Of a stretch of DNA of 44,541 bases, positions 7,620 to 14,342 are shown piece after piece (the stretch's first letter is position 1; each line of letters opens with the position of its first letter). The notes beneath the pieces were generated by a model. It worked only from the letters and a program-made list of their open reading frames with translations, did no database searches and had not been told where the DNA came from. Made by a program: the position numbers and the translations under genes. The DNA is from Prevotella sp. (GTDB taxonomy: Bacteria; Bacteroidota; Bacteroidia; Bacteroidales; Bacteroidaceae), in the NCBI GenBank assembly GCA_017474515.1, contig JAFVHN010000100.1:1-44541 (forward strand), read 5' to 3'.

Positions 7620-8033
7620 ATGAAAACCATTATTTGTAACCTTCTGTTGGCCACCGCCTTGGTCTTTGGCGTTGTCATGGTGTCGGCGCAGGCCAGCCCG
7701 GTCGAAACCCTGGCTTCTGACAACATCCAAACGTTGAAAGGAAAAATAGGCCCCTATGCCGTCACCATGCAACTGGCGCCGAGGGATTTCGAGGAAGGAC
7801 GGTTCGTAGGTTCCTATTTCTACAACGACCGGCCGAATAGCAAATTCCGCCTCAAGCTGGTGAAAATGGAAACCATCAACCTGCACGGCTCCATGAAGGT
7901 GGTGCTCGAAGAATATACGGCCACGGGCCGGCACACCGGCACCTTCAACGGCCAGTATGAATGTCGCGGCGACTACTTCGCCGGCACTTTCACCAATAGT
8001 CAGGGCCGGAAATTCAAGTTTGTACTCGAGTAA
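7620..8033 (+). CDS. Small exported protein of unknown function
   Basis: A 137-residue protein with a clear signal peptide (MKTIICNLLLATALVFGVVM, then VSAQA) and a beta-rich mature part. Phrases such as KGKIGPYAVTMQL, FVGSYFY and TGTFNGQYECRGDYFAGTF suggest a small beta sandwich or barrel repeated across Bacteroidetes exported proteins. The frame is open from ATG at 7566, which overlaps the era stop (ATGA), but that start would put 18 polar residues ahead of the signal peptide, so 7620 is preferred. No function is proposed. Confidence 0.8.
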   Translation: MKTIICNLLLATALVFGVVMVSAQASPVETLASDNIQTLKGKIGPYAVTMQLAPRDFEEGRFVGSYFYNDRPNSKFRLKLVKMETINLHGSMKVVLEEYTATGRHTGTFNGQYECRGDYFAGTFTNSQGRKFKFVLE

Positions 8034-8100
8034 GAGTGCGTAGGAATACGCTTCAACCCGAAAAATCTTCTTTTTCTTTTGCACCCAAAATCAAGACAAT

Positions 8101-9414
8101 ATGGCATTAGTAGCAATCGTAGGACGCCCCAACGTGGGCAAGAGCACACTGTTCAACCGTCTCACCAAGAGCCGCCGCGCCATCGTGAGCGAGGAGGCCG
8201 GCACCACGCGCGACCGCCAATACGGCAAGAGTGACTGGAACGGCAAGGAGTTTTCGGTCGTCGATACCGGCGGCTGGGTGGTTAATTCTGACGACATCTT
8301 CGAGGACGCCATACGCCGACAGGTCATCGTGGCCACCGAGGAGGCCGACCTCGTGTTGTTCCTCGTCGATGTGCAGAACGGGCTTACCGACTGGGACGAC
8401 GACGTGGCCGTCATCCTGCGCCGAAGCAAGTTGCCCGTCATTCTCGTGGCCAACAAGGTTGACAACAACAACCAGCAATACGACGCCTTCGAGTTCTACA
8501 AACTCGGACTTGGCGAGCCCGTGTGCATCAGTGCCGCCACCGGAAGCGGCACCGGCGACCTGCTCGACATGGTGGTGGAGAAATTGCAAAACGTGAAGGA
8601 AGAGGCCGACATCGAGGAGGGCGTGCCCCGCTTCGCCGTCGTGGGAAGGCCCAACGTTGGCAAGAGCAGCATCATCAACGCCTTCATCGGCGAGGAGCGC
8701 CATATCGTCACCGAGATTGCGGGCACCACGCGCGACAGCATCTACACGCGCTACGACAAGTTCGGCTTCGACTTCTACCTGGTAGATACCGCCGGCATCC
8801 GCCGCAAGAACAAAGTGACCGAGAACCTGGAGTTCTATAGCGTCATGCGAAGCATACGGGCCATTGAGAGCAGCGACGTGTGCATACTCATGCTCGACGC
8901 CACCCGCGGCATAGAGGCGCAGGACCTCAACATCTTCCAGCTTATTCAAAAGAACCAGAAATCGCTGGTCGTCGTGGTCAACAAATGGGACCTGGCCGAG
9001 GACAAGAGCCAGAAGGCCATCACCTTTTTCCAGGACGCCATCCGCAACCGCCTGGCTCCTTTCACCGATTTCCCCATCATCTTTGCCTCGGCGCTCACCA
9101 AGCAACGCATCTTCAAGGTGCTGGAAACGGCCAAGGAGGTATTCCTCAACCGGAAGGTGAAAATAGGCACCACGCGCCTCAACGAGGTCATGTTGCCCCT
9201 CATCGAGGCCACGCCGCCGCCCAGCATCAAGGGCAAGTATGTAAAGATAAAATACTGCTCGCAGCTGCCCAACACGCAGATACCGTCGTTCGTGTTCTAC
9301 GCCAACCTGCCCCAGTATGTGAAAGAGCCCTACAAGCGGTTCCTGGAGAACAAAATCCGCGAGAACTGGTCGCTCACCGGCTCGCCCATCAACATTTTCA
9401 TCAGGCAGAAGTGA
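8101..9414 (+). CDS. der: GTPase Der (EngA), double GTPase
   Basis: A 437-residue ribosome-assembly GTPase with two G domains in tandem and a C-terminal KH-like domain. The first G domain has GRPNVGKST (8-16), DTGG (55-58) and NKVD (118-121); the second has GRPNVGKSS (182-190), DTAG and NKWD (about 293-296). Length matches the family. A weak promoter-like CTTTTGCAC lies just before it at about 8077. It is coupled to the next gene by a one-base overlap (TGATG). Confidence 0.97.
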   Translation: MALVAIVGRPNVGKSTLFNRLTKSRRAIVSEEAGTTRDRQYGKSDWNGKEFSVVDTGGWVVNSDDIFEDAIRRQVIVATEEADLVLFLVDVQNGLTDWDDDVAVILRRSKLPVILVANKVDNNNQQYDAFEFYKLGLGEPVCISAATGSGTGDLLDMVVEKLQNVKEEADIEEGVPRFAVVGRPNVGKSSIINAFIGEERHIVTEIAGTTRDSIYTRYDKFGFDFYLVDTAGIRRKNKVTENLEFYSVMRSIRAIESSDVCILMLDATRGIEAQDLNIFQLIQKNQKSLVVVVNKWDLAEDKSQKAITFFQDAIRNRLAPFTDFPIIFASALTKQRIFKVLETAKEVFLNRKVKIGTTRLNEVMLPLIEATPPPSIKGKYVKIKYCSQLPNTQIPSFVFYANLPQYVKEPYKRFLENKIRENWSLTGSPINIFIRQK

Positions 9415-9812
9415 TGATGAAAAGCGGCAAAGCCCTCGCCCTGTGCCTACTCCTTGCATTGGTGCTGGCCTGCTCTTCCGAGAAGAAGCAGGACTTTGCC
9501 GCCGCCAATGCCGCCAAGGATTACTACGATTGCCTGATAGTGGGGCGGTTTGCCGAGTTTGTCAACGGCATGAACTTCCCCAACGCCATTCCCGCCGGCT
9601 ACCGAAGCCAGCTGGAAGACAATGCGCGGATGTTTGTCCACGAGCAGGAACGCTCGCACCAGGGGCTCAGTGCCGTGCGCGTGGTGAATTGCGTGAACGA
9701 CTCCGCCCACACGGCGGCCAACGCCCTCCTCATGCTCTGCTATGCCGACAGCACCGTAGAGCAAGTCGTAGTGCCCATGGTAAAGCGCGACGGGCGGTGG
9801 TATATGAAATAG
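9414..9812 (+). CDS. Small lipoprotein, NTF2/DUF4878-like
   Basis: A 132-residue lipoprotein. The signal peptide ends in a lipobox LVLAC with C20 as the lipidated residue, followed by SSEKKQ. The mature part (AAKDYYDCLIVGRFAEFVNGM, later VVPMVKRDGRWYMK) looks like a DUF4878 or NTF2-like fold in which the protein ends on the WYMK strand. The ATG overlaps the der stop by one base; a second ATG follows directly at 9417. It would be anchored in the envelope. The family call is tentative. Confidence 0.78.
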   Translation: MMKSGKALALCLLLALVLACSSEKKQDFAAANAAKDYYDCLIVGRFAEFVNGMNFPNAIPAGYRSQLEDNARMFVHEQERSHQGLSAVRVVNCVNDSAHTAANALLMLCYADSTVEQVVVPMVKRDGRWYMK

Positions 9813-9836
9813 CCTTGAAGTTCAGGGATTTACAAA

Positions 9837-9881
9837 AAAAGTTCGGGAGTTCAGAACACACGTCTGAACTCCCGAACTTTT
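9837..9881. terminator. Bidirectional terminator
   Basis: A 19-bp perfect stem (9837-9855 with 9863-9881) with A and T runs on the two flanks can stop transcripts from both the der-lipoprotein side and the minus-strand gene ending at 9920. Confidence 0.95.
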
Positions 9882-9919
9882 GTTAAGCCCCCCAAAAGAA
9901 ATACAGGTGAGGCGCTCCT

Positions 9920-11056
9920 CTATTTCGCCCCCTTCCTCCGGTTACATTCGCGGCAGAGCATCTGGCAATTCTCAATGACCGTGCGCCCGCCGTCGCGCCA
10001 CGGCGTGATGTGGTCGCCCTCCATTTCGGTAAACTCAAGCTCCTCTCCGGCATTCATGCACTTGGGATTGGCGCAATGGTGATGCTGGCGCTCATAGACC
10101 TCCAGCTTGATGTCTTCGGGGAACTGACGGAGCCCCAGGTCGTGCTCATCGCGGGTGAGCACGTACGAGCAGATGCCCCCCTTGTTTTGCACTTCGCTGT
10201 CGATGATAAGCCGGCCAATCTCCTTGTCCAGTTGCGCCTTGTCTGTCACCTTGTCGTGAAAACGTTCGTAGAGTTTTCCCCAATCCACACCTTTCATTAT
10301 TTGTTTACGCTTTCCAATGTCGTAAGTGGCAGCCACCCATGTGATTACGGCCGAGTAATATTGCCATAGCTGAGAGGCGTTGGGGTCATTCTGATGTTGC
10401 GCCATGTATCCCTCTATGGTCTGCTTGTAGCCCGGCCGGCACTCGCTATAGGCTTTCCATTTCAAGGCCGTTTCCAGGAAGTCCTGACGGATGGGCGAGC
10501 CGGCTATCAGAAACTTGCCCATGTTATAGGCCGCGCAATTGGATTTTGAGAAATACCGTTTGGCGTCACTTACGAAAGGCCCGGCATAGACGGCGTTGCG
10601 CAATTCCTGGGGCATGAGGCGCTCGCCGGCGATGTTGATGGTTTCAAACCAGTCGAGTTTCTCTTTGTCGTTGCCCGAGCAGACATACACCATGAGTTTG
10701 TAGTCCAATATCTGCCTCTGCTCCTCTTGTGTCAGGTTGTGGAAATATTGGAAGTCGTAGGCGAAGTCGCCGTTCACATACTGGCAGATGCTGATGGTTC
10801 GTTGTTGTCCGTCCATCACCTCGAAGGGCACTTCGGCCCCCTCCGAGCGCGTGGCCCAGTACATGACGTTAAGCGGGAACCCGTGCTTGACGGTGGTGAT
10901 GACGGCGGCGCGCTTCTTATCGTCGTAGATAAACTCGCGCTGGTAGGGCGGGCGGATGTCCAGGCGTCCGCCATATCCGCGCACGCCCATCTCCTCGTTG
11001 TCCTCATAACCATCGGTCAACTCGCGGATAGTGATTTCTTGTAACTCGATTTTCAT
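9920..11056 (-). CDS. DUF262 domain protein with C-terminal HNH nuclease
   Basis: A 378-residue protein with two recognisable ends. The N-terminus has the DUF262 motifs PPYQR (36-40) and MDGQQRTISI (81-90), a ParB/Srx-like fold found in GmrSD-type and DndB-like defence proteins. The C-terminus is an HNH nuclease with a zinc knuckle: C-x4-C in HHCANPKC, then GDHITPWRDGG (H349), N363, and LCRECNRRKG. The methyltransferase gene ends 3 nt upstream, so the two are translated together. A DUF262 with a plain HNH tail is less often described than DUF262 with DUF1524. It probably cuts or nicks DNA depending on methylation; the target is unknown. Confidence 0.88.
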   Translation of the reverse strand: MKIELQEITIRELTDGYEDNEEMGVRGYGGRLDIRPPYQREFIYDDKKRAAVITTVKHGFPLNVMYWATRSEGAEVPFEVMDGQQRTISICQYVNGDFAYDFQYFHNLTQEEQRQILDYKLMVYVCSGNDKEKLDWFETINIAGERLMPQELRNAVYAGPFVSDAKRYFSKSNCAAYNMGKFLIAGSPIRQDFLETALKWKAYSECRPGYKQTIEGYMAQHQNDPNASQLWQYYSAVITWVAATYDIGKRKQIMKGVDWGKLYERFHDKVTDKAQLDKEIGRLIIDSEVQNKGGICSYVLTRDEHDLGLRQFPEDIKLEVYERQHHHCANPKCMNAGEELEFTEMEGDHITPWRDGGRTVIENCQMLCRECNRRKGAK

Positions 11057-11059
11057 AAG

Positions 11060-12073
11060 TTATTTCTTTTTGATAAGTATTCTAAAATATGGACATTTCC
11101 CATTGACCGACAAATCTTTTTCATCATTTCCTTTCCTGAAACGGATTATTTCAAATTGTTCGGGATTATACTTGTCGAGGAAGGTTATGGGCACTCCCAT
11201 CGCACCATCGTAATCAACGGGAATGTCATTTGTCGCATTCACGTTGATGGCATCATAATTGTCGTATTTGGGATACTTTTCTTCTGAATAAGTTTGGAAA
11301 AGTATCAATTCTTCATGTCGTTTCGGTATTTCTAAGTTTGTAAACCAAGTACAATTTCGGAATTTAACTAAATGTGTTTCAGCATTAAAAACCCCTTCGA
11401 CATATTCTGCTCCTCTTCCTTCTGGAATTCTGAAAAAAGCATTTCCAGCTTTAAAACCATAGCCAATCCATATCTTATTGTCTTTAATTAATGGGAAAAT
11501 TTCTTTGTATGTAATGGCGTTATATGGACCGATGATGATAAACTTCTTTTCATATTTCATCAATTGCGCCACATATTCCCGGAACAATGAGAAAGGCGGG
11601 TTGGTGACCACGATGTCGGCTTCTTTGAGCAATTCTATGCACTCGCGGCTTCGGAAGTCGCCGTTCTCCTTGAGCACGGAGAGCACGTTCCTGTCGTTTT
11701 GCAAGAGGTGGCGAACGTCGGCCAGGTCCACGCGGCCGTCGCCGTTCACGTCCCTCACTTCCGTTATTTCCACCTTGTAGGCAACCTTCTTTTCCGTTCC
11801 TTCCTCGTCGATGGCAAAGAGGGGCAGCTCCTGACCCGTGATGGGCGACCCGTTGTAGCAGGTGGCAATGAGCTTCTTCAGCCCGAAGGCGTTGAAATTG
11901 TTGGCGAAATACTTGAAGAAATTGCTTTCATAGGGGTCGTCGCAATTGCATAGAATCACTTTCCCGCGAAAATGCTGGCGGTAGTGCTTCAATTCGTTCT
12001 CGATATCGGCGAGCTGGGTGTAGAACTCATCCTTTTTGGCGACTTTTGCTTTGTCTAAATTTCTTGTTGCCAT
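11060..12073 (-). CDS. EcoRI-family adenine-specific DNA methyltransferase
   Basis: A 337-residue SAM-dependent methyltransferase. The N-terminal KKDEFYTQLADIENELKHY and CNCDDPYESNFFKYF are hallmarks of the EcoRI methylase family, and the catalytic motif is NPPF (158-161, VVTNPPFSLF), typical of N6-adenine enzymes. Residues 108-119 read as a full EF-hand loop with D108, N110, D112, G113, D116 and D119. The first half is GC-rich like its neighbours and the second half is visibly AT-richer, perhaps a sign of transfer or recombination. It is followed after 3 nt by the DUF262-HNH gene. Confidence 0.92.
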   Translation of the reverse strand: MATRNLDKAKVAKKDEFYTQLADIENELKHYRQHFRGKVILCNCDDPYESNFFKYFANNFNAFGLKKLIATCYNGSPITGQELPLFAIDEEGTEKKVAYKVEITEVRDVNGDGRVDLADVRHLLQNDRNVLSVLKENGDFRSRECIELLKEADIVVTNPPFSLFREYVAQLMKYEKKFIIIGPYNAITYKEIFPLIKDNKIWIGYGFKAGNAFFRIPEGRGAEYVEGVFNAETHLVKFRNCTWFTNLEIPKRHEELILFQTYSEEKYPKYDNYDAINVNATNDIPVDYDGAMGVPITFLDKYNPEQFEIIRFRKGNDEKDLSVNGKCPYFRILIKKK

Positions 12074-12079
12074 AAGCGA

Positions 12080-12111
12080 TTGATAGTTAAAGATTTTGCA
12101 TCAACTATCAA
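12080..12111 (-). promoter_or_regulatory. 9-bp inverted repeat just before the methyltransferase start
   Basis: TTGATAGTT (12080-12088) and AACTATCAA (12103-12111) form a perfect inverted repeat with a 14-nt spacer, starting 6 nt upstream of the ATG. It may be an operator or an mRNA hairpin hiding the ribosome site. A second inverted repeat, ATCACGCC (12111-12118) with GGCGTGAT (12131-12138), follows directly. Confidence 0.6.
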
Positions 12112-12148
12112 TCACGCCAAGACGCAAAAAGGCGTGATGCACCTTATT

Positions 12149-12327
12149 GCGTTCAGCTTTGAGGCAGCGTAGGAAGGGAGCCTCATCTCCTTAAATAAGA
12201 ATGCACCACGCTTAGCGTGTGCATTGCTATATATTTAAGGAGGAGATGTCCCTATCCGGCCACCTCGTCACGTATTATCTCAGTGCGTTTTATTCCCAAT
12301 AAGTTTCCTACGCTTTTGGCTGAACGC
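12149..12327 (-). ncRNA. Large imperfect palindrome, possible structured leader RNA
   Basis: Outer helices: GCGTTCAGC (12149-12157) with GCTGAACGC (12319-12327), then GCGTAGGAA (12167-12175) with TTCCTACGC (12305-12313). Inner hairpin: CATCTCC (12184-12190) with GGAGATG (12242-12248), TTAAAT (12191-12196) with ATTTAA (12233-12238), and AATGCAC plus ACGC (12200-12211) with GCGT plus GTGCATT (12215-12225). The 56 nt at 12249-12304 stay unpaired in this fold. A minus-strand promoter at 12399-12406 would place it inside the leader of the methyltransferase mRNA. It could equally be a small palindromic mobile element. Confidence 0.55.
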
Positions 12328-12398
12328 GAAATAATAGCGAATGCTTTTTTTACCAACGATGTCTTTGATAGCCGCACGCAAGGCGCGGTTACCGTTTG

Positions 12399-12406
12399 CA
12401 AAATTA
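12399..12406 (-). promoter_or_regulatory. Possible promoter of the methyltransferase operon
   Basis: Minus strand TAATTTTG followed by CA, a good -7 element. No clean TTG lies 20 nt further upstream. If used, the leader before the methyltransferase is about 320 nt. Nothing else is recognised between 12407 and 12510. Confidence 0.5.
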
Positions 12407-12510
12407 GACAAAAATCTTGAATTATCAGCCAGTCGGGGGAATTTTTTTCTCATTTTCCGGAAAGTAGAGTGAAAAAGAAGGCCTCAAGGCCCGCGCCCTT
12501 TGCTCAATCC

Positions 12511-12540
12511 GTAGGAGCCGACGCTTCCAAGCGTCGGAAC
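12511..12540. repeat. Short perfect palindrome
   Basis: CCGACGCTT (12518-12526) pairs with AAGCGTCGG (12529-12537), preceded by GTAGGAG. The GTAGG lead-in followed by a palindrome resembles the paired palindromes at 39598-39681. Confidence 0.6.
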
Positions 12541-12605
12541 ATGATGCGCCCAGTCATCCGCCAACCATTTATCATTTGTCATTTAGCGGAGCGCAGCGCC
12601 GTCGT

Positions 12606-12771
12606 TTTTGTCAAGATTTTTTATGCTTTTTTTGTTGCCCCAAGAGGTTTGACGGCAAATCGCGGGGAGAGATTTGCCAATTCTCTCCCCTCAAAACGCC
12701 AATTTTCTCCCTGCGATTTGCCGTCAAACCTCTTGGAGTAACCAAAAATCCATGAATAATCTTGACAAAAC
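12606..12771. repeat. Interspersed palindromic element, copy B
   Basis: A 24-bp perfect inverted repeat (12640-12663 and 12713-12736) has the same TTTGACGGCAAAT core as copy C. The outer edges also match in inverted orientation: TTTTGTCAAGATT at 12606-12618 and its complement AATCTTGACAAAA at about 12758-12770. The whole 165 bp is therefore close to one palindrome. Inside, GGGGAGAG (12664-12671) and CTCTCCCC (12683-12690) can form a competing stem. Confidence 0.88.
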
Positions 12772-12828
12772 GGGGTCCTTCCCCAAGGGGCACACGAACA
12801 TAGGTCGGGGTGCCAGGTCCCGAAGAAA

Positions 12829-12888
12829 AAAGTGCCGGAGGTGCGACAGGCAATTCCTGGAATTATCCTGTCGCACCTCCGGCACTTT
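12829..12888 (-). terminator. Terminator of the sulfhydrylase gene
   Basis: A 22-bp perfect stem (12829-12850 with 12867-12888), 16-nt loop, with a T run on the minus strand (12828-12825). Confidence 0.93.
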
Positions 12889-12915
12889 GATTGGTATTTC
12901 TAAGCCCCTAAGCTT

Positions 12916-14199
12916 TTAAATCTTGTCGAGGGCCTGGTTGATGTCGTCGATGATGTCGTCGATGTCCTCGATGCCCACGCTCAGGCGGATAAGGTCGGGC
13001 GCTATGCCGGCCTGGCGCAGCTGTTCGTCGGAGAGCTGGCGGTGGGTGTGGCTGGCGGGGTGGAGCACGCACGAGCGGGCGTCGGCCACATGCGTGGCAA
13101 TGTGTACCATCTGTAGCGAGTCCATCCACCGGATGGCCGTCTCGCGGTCGCCTTTCAATCCAAACGAAAGCACTCCGCACGAGCCGTTGGGCAGGTATTT
13201 GCAAGCCAGTTCATGATATTTGTCGCCTTCCAGCCCACTGTAGTGCACCCATGCCACCTTGGGATGGTTGCTTAGGAACTCGGCCACGCGCTGGGCGTTC
13301 TGGCAATGGCGTTCCACGCGCAGGTGGAGCGTTTGCAGGCCCAGGTTAAGGAGGAAGCAGTTCTGAGGTGCGGGAATGCTTCCCAGGTCGCGCATGAGCT
13401 GCGCCACCAGTTTGGTGGTGTACCCCATCTTGCCGAACGCCTTCACATAGGTGAGGCCGTGGTAAGAATCGTCGGGAGTGGTCAGTCCGGGGAACTTGTC
13501 GGCATGCGCCATCCAGTCGAAGTCGCCGCTGTCCACCACGGCGCCGCCCACCTGTGTGGCCATGCCGTCCATGTATTTCGTGGTGGAATGTGTCACGATG
13601 TCGGCACCCCATTCAAAGGGCCGGCAGTTGACGGGCGTGGCAAAGGTGTTGTCAACAATGAAGGGCACGCCGTTGCGGTGGGCAATGCGTGCGAATTTCT
13701 CCAAGTCGAGCACGGCGCAACCCGGGTTGGAGATGGTTTCGCCGAAAAGGGCCTTGGTGTTGGGCCGGAAGGCGGCCTGAATTTCCTCTTCCGAGGCATC
13801 TTGCGATACGAAGGTGCATTCTATGCCGAGCTTCTTCAGGGTGACGCCGAAGAGGTTGTAGGTGCCGCCGTAGATTTCATTGGACGTTACGAAGTGGTCG
13901 CCGGCCTCGCAGATGTTGAACAGGGCGTAGAAGTTGGCGGCCTGCCCGCTACTGGTGAGCACGCATCCCACGCCGCCCTCCAGGGCCGCAATCTTCGCCG
14001 CCACCGCGTCGTTGGTGGGGTTTTGCAAGCGTGTGTAGAAATAGCCGGTCTTCTTCAGGTCGAAGAGCATGGCCATTTCCTCCGAGTCGTCATACTTGAA
14101 CGTGGTGCTCTGGATGATGGGCACCTCCACGGGCTCGCCGTTCTTGGCTTTGTAGCCGGCACGCACGCATAGCGAGCCGGTCTTCAGTTTCTTTTCCAT
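12916..14199 (-). CDS. metY: O-acetylhomoserine sulfhydrylase (aminocarboxypropyltransferase)
   Basis: A 427-residue PLP enzyme of the Cys/Met metabolism family. It makes homocysteine from O-acetylhomoserine and sulfide for methionine synthesis. The PLP lysine is K208 in STTKYMDG, and D183 in FIVDNTFATP binds the PLP ring. Other family marks are TRLQNPTN, SSGQAANFYAL and SVGIEDIDDIIDDI at the C-terminus. The start at 14199 is chosen because the upstream open frame to 14334 crosses the promoter and a simple repeat. The leader is only about 35 nt, too short for a riboswitch. Confidence 0.95.
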   Translation of the reverse strand: MEKKLKTGSLCVRAGYKAKNGEPVEVPIIQSTTFKYDDSEEMAMLFDLKKTGYFYTRLQNPTNDAVAAKIAALEGGVGCVLTSSGQAANFYALFNICEAGDHFVTSNEIYGGTYNLFGVTLKKLGIECTFVSQDASEEEIQAAFRPNTKALFGETISNPGCAVLDLEKFARIAHRNGVPFIVDNTFATPVNCRPFEWGADIVTHSTTKYMDGMATQVGGAVVDSGDFDWMAHADKFPGLTTPDDSYHGLTYVKAFGKMGYTTKLVAQLMRDLGSIPAPQNCFLLNLGLQTLHLRVERHCQNAQRVAEFLSNHPKVAWVHYSGLEGDKYHELACKYLPNGSCGVLSFGLKGDRETAIRWMDSLQMVHIATHVADARSCVLHPASHTHRQLSDEQLRQAGIAPDLIRLSVGIEDIDDIIDDINQALDKI

Positions 14200-14238
14200 T
14201 ATGTTGTTTTTCTTCCGTTTGATTACGTTTACGGGGTG

Positions 14239-14246
14239 CAAAGGTA
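14239..14246 (-). promoter_or_regulatory. -7 element of the metY promoter
   Basis: Minus strand TACCTTTG, 39 nt before the start codon. The -33 region falls inside the AAGTGAA array and has no clean TTG. Confidence 0.75.
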
Positions 14247-14254
14247 CGGATAAT

Positions 14255-14285
14255 AAGTGAAAAGTGAAAAATGAAAAGTGAAAAA
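14255..14285. repeat. AAGTGAA tandem array, 7-bp period
   Basis: Four units AAGTGAA, AAGTGAA, AAATGAA, AAGTGAA (14255-14282) and a partial fifth lie between the divergent metY promoter and the promoter of the fusion gene. Confidence 0.85.
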
Positions 14286-14316
14286 TTGCACGTTTGGGAA
14301 AAAATGTGTAACTTCG
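14286..14316 (+). promoter_or_regulatory. Promoter of the thioredoxin-hydrolase fusion gene
   Basis: TTG at 14286-14288, 20 nt, TAACTTCG at 14309-14316, one mismatch to TAnnTTTG. It starts where the AAGTGAA array ends. Confidence 0.68.
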
Positions 14317-14342
14317 CCGCCAAAATAACGTCATTCTTTTTT

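Noticed and set aside
9920-12327. HEARO/IscB-type RNA-guided system suggested by an HNH protein near a structured RNA
   Set aside because: The HNH protein has a DUF262 N-terminus and no RuvC or bridge-helix segments, and the structured region is upstream of the methyltransferase rather than directly next to the HNH gene.
14200-14246. SAM-type riboswitch upstream of metY
   Set aside because: The leader is only about 35-40 nt after the promoter and shows no aptamer-like helices.
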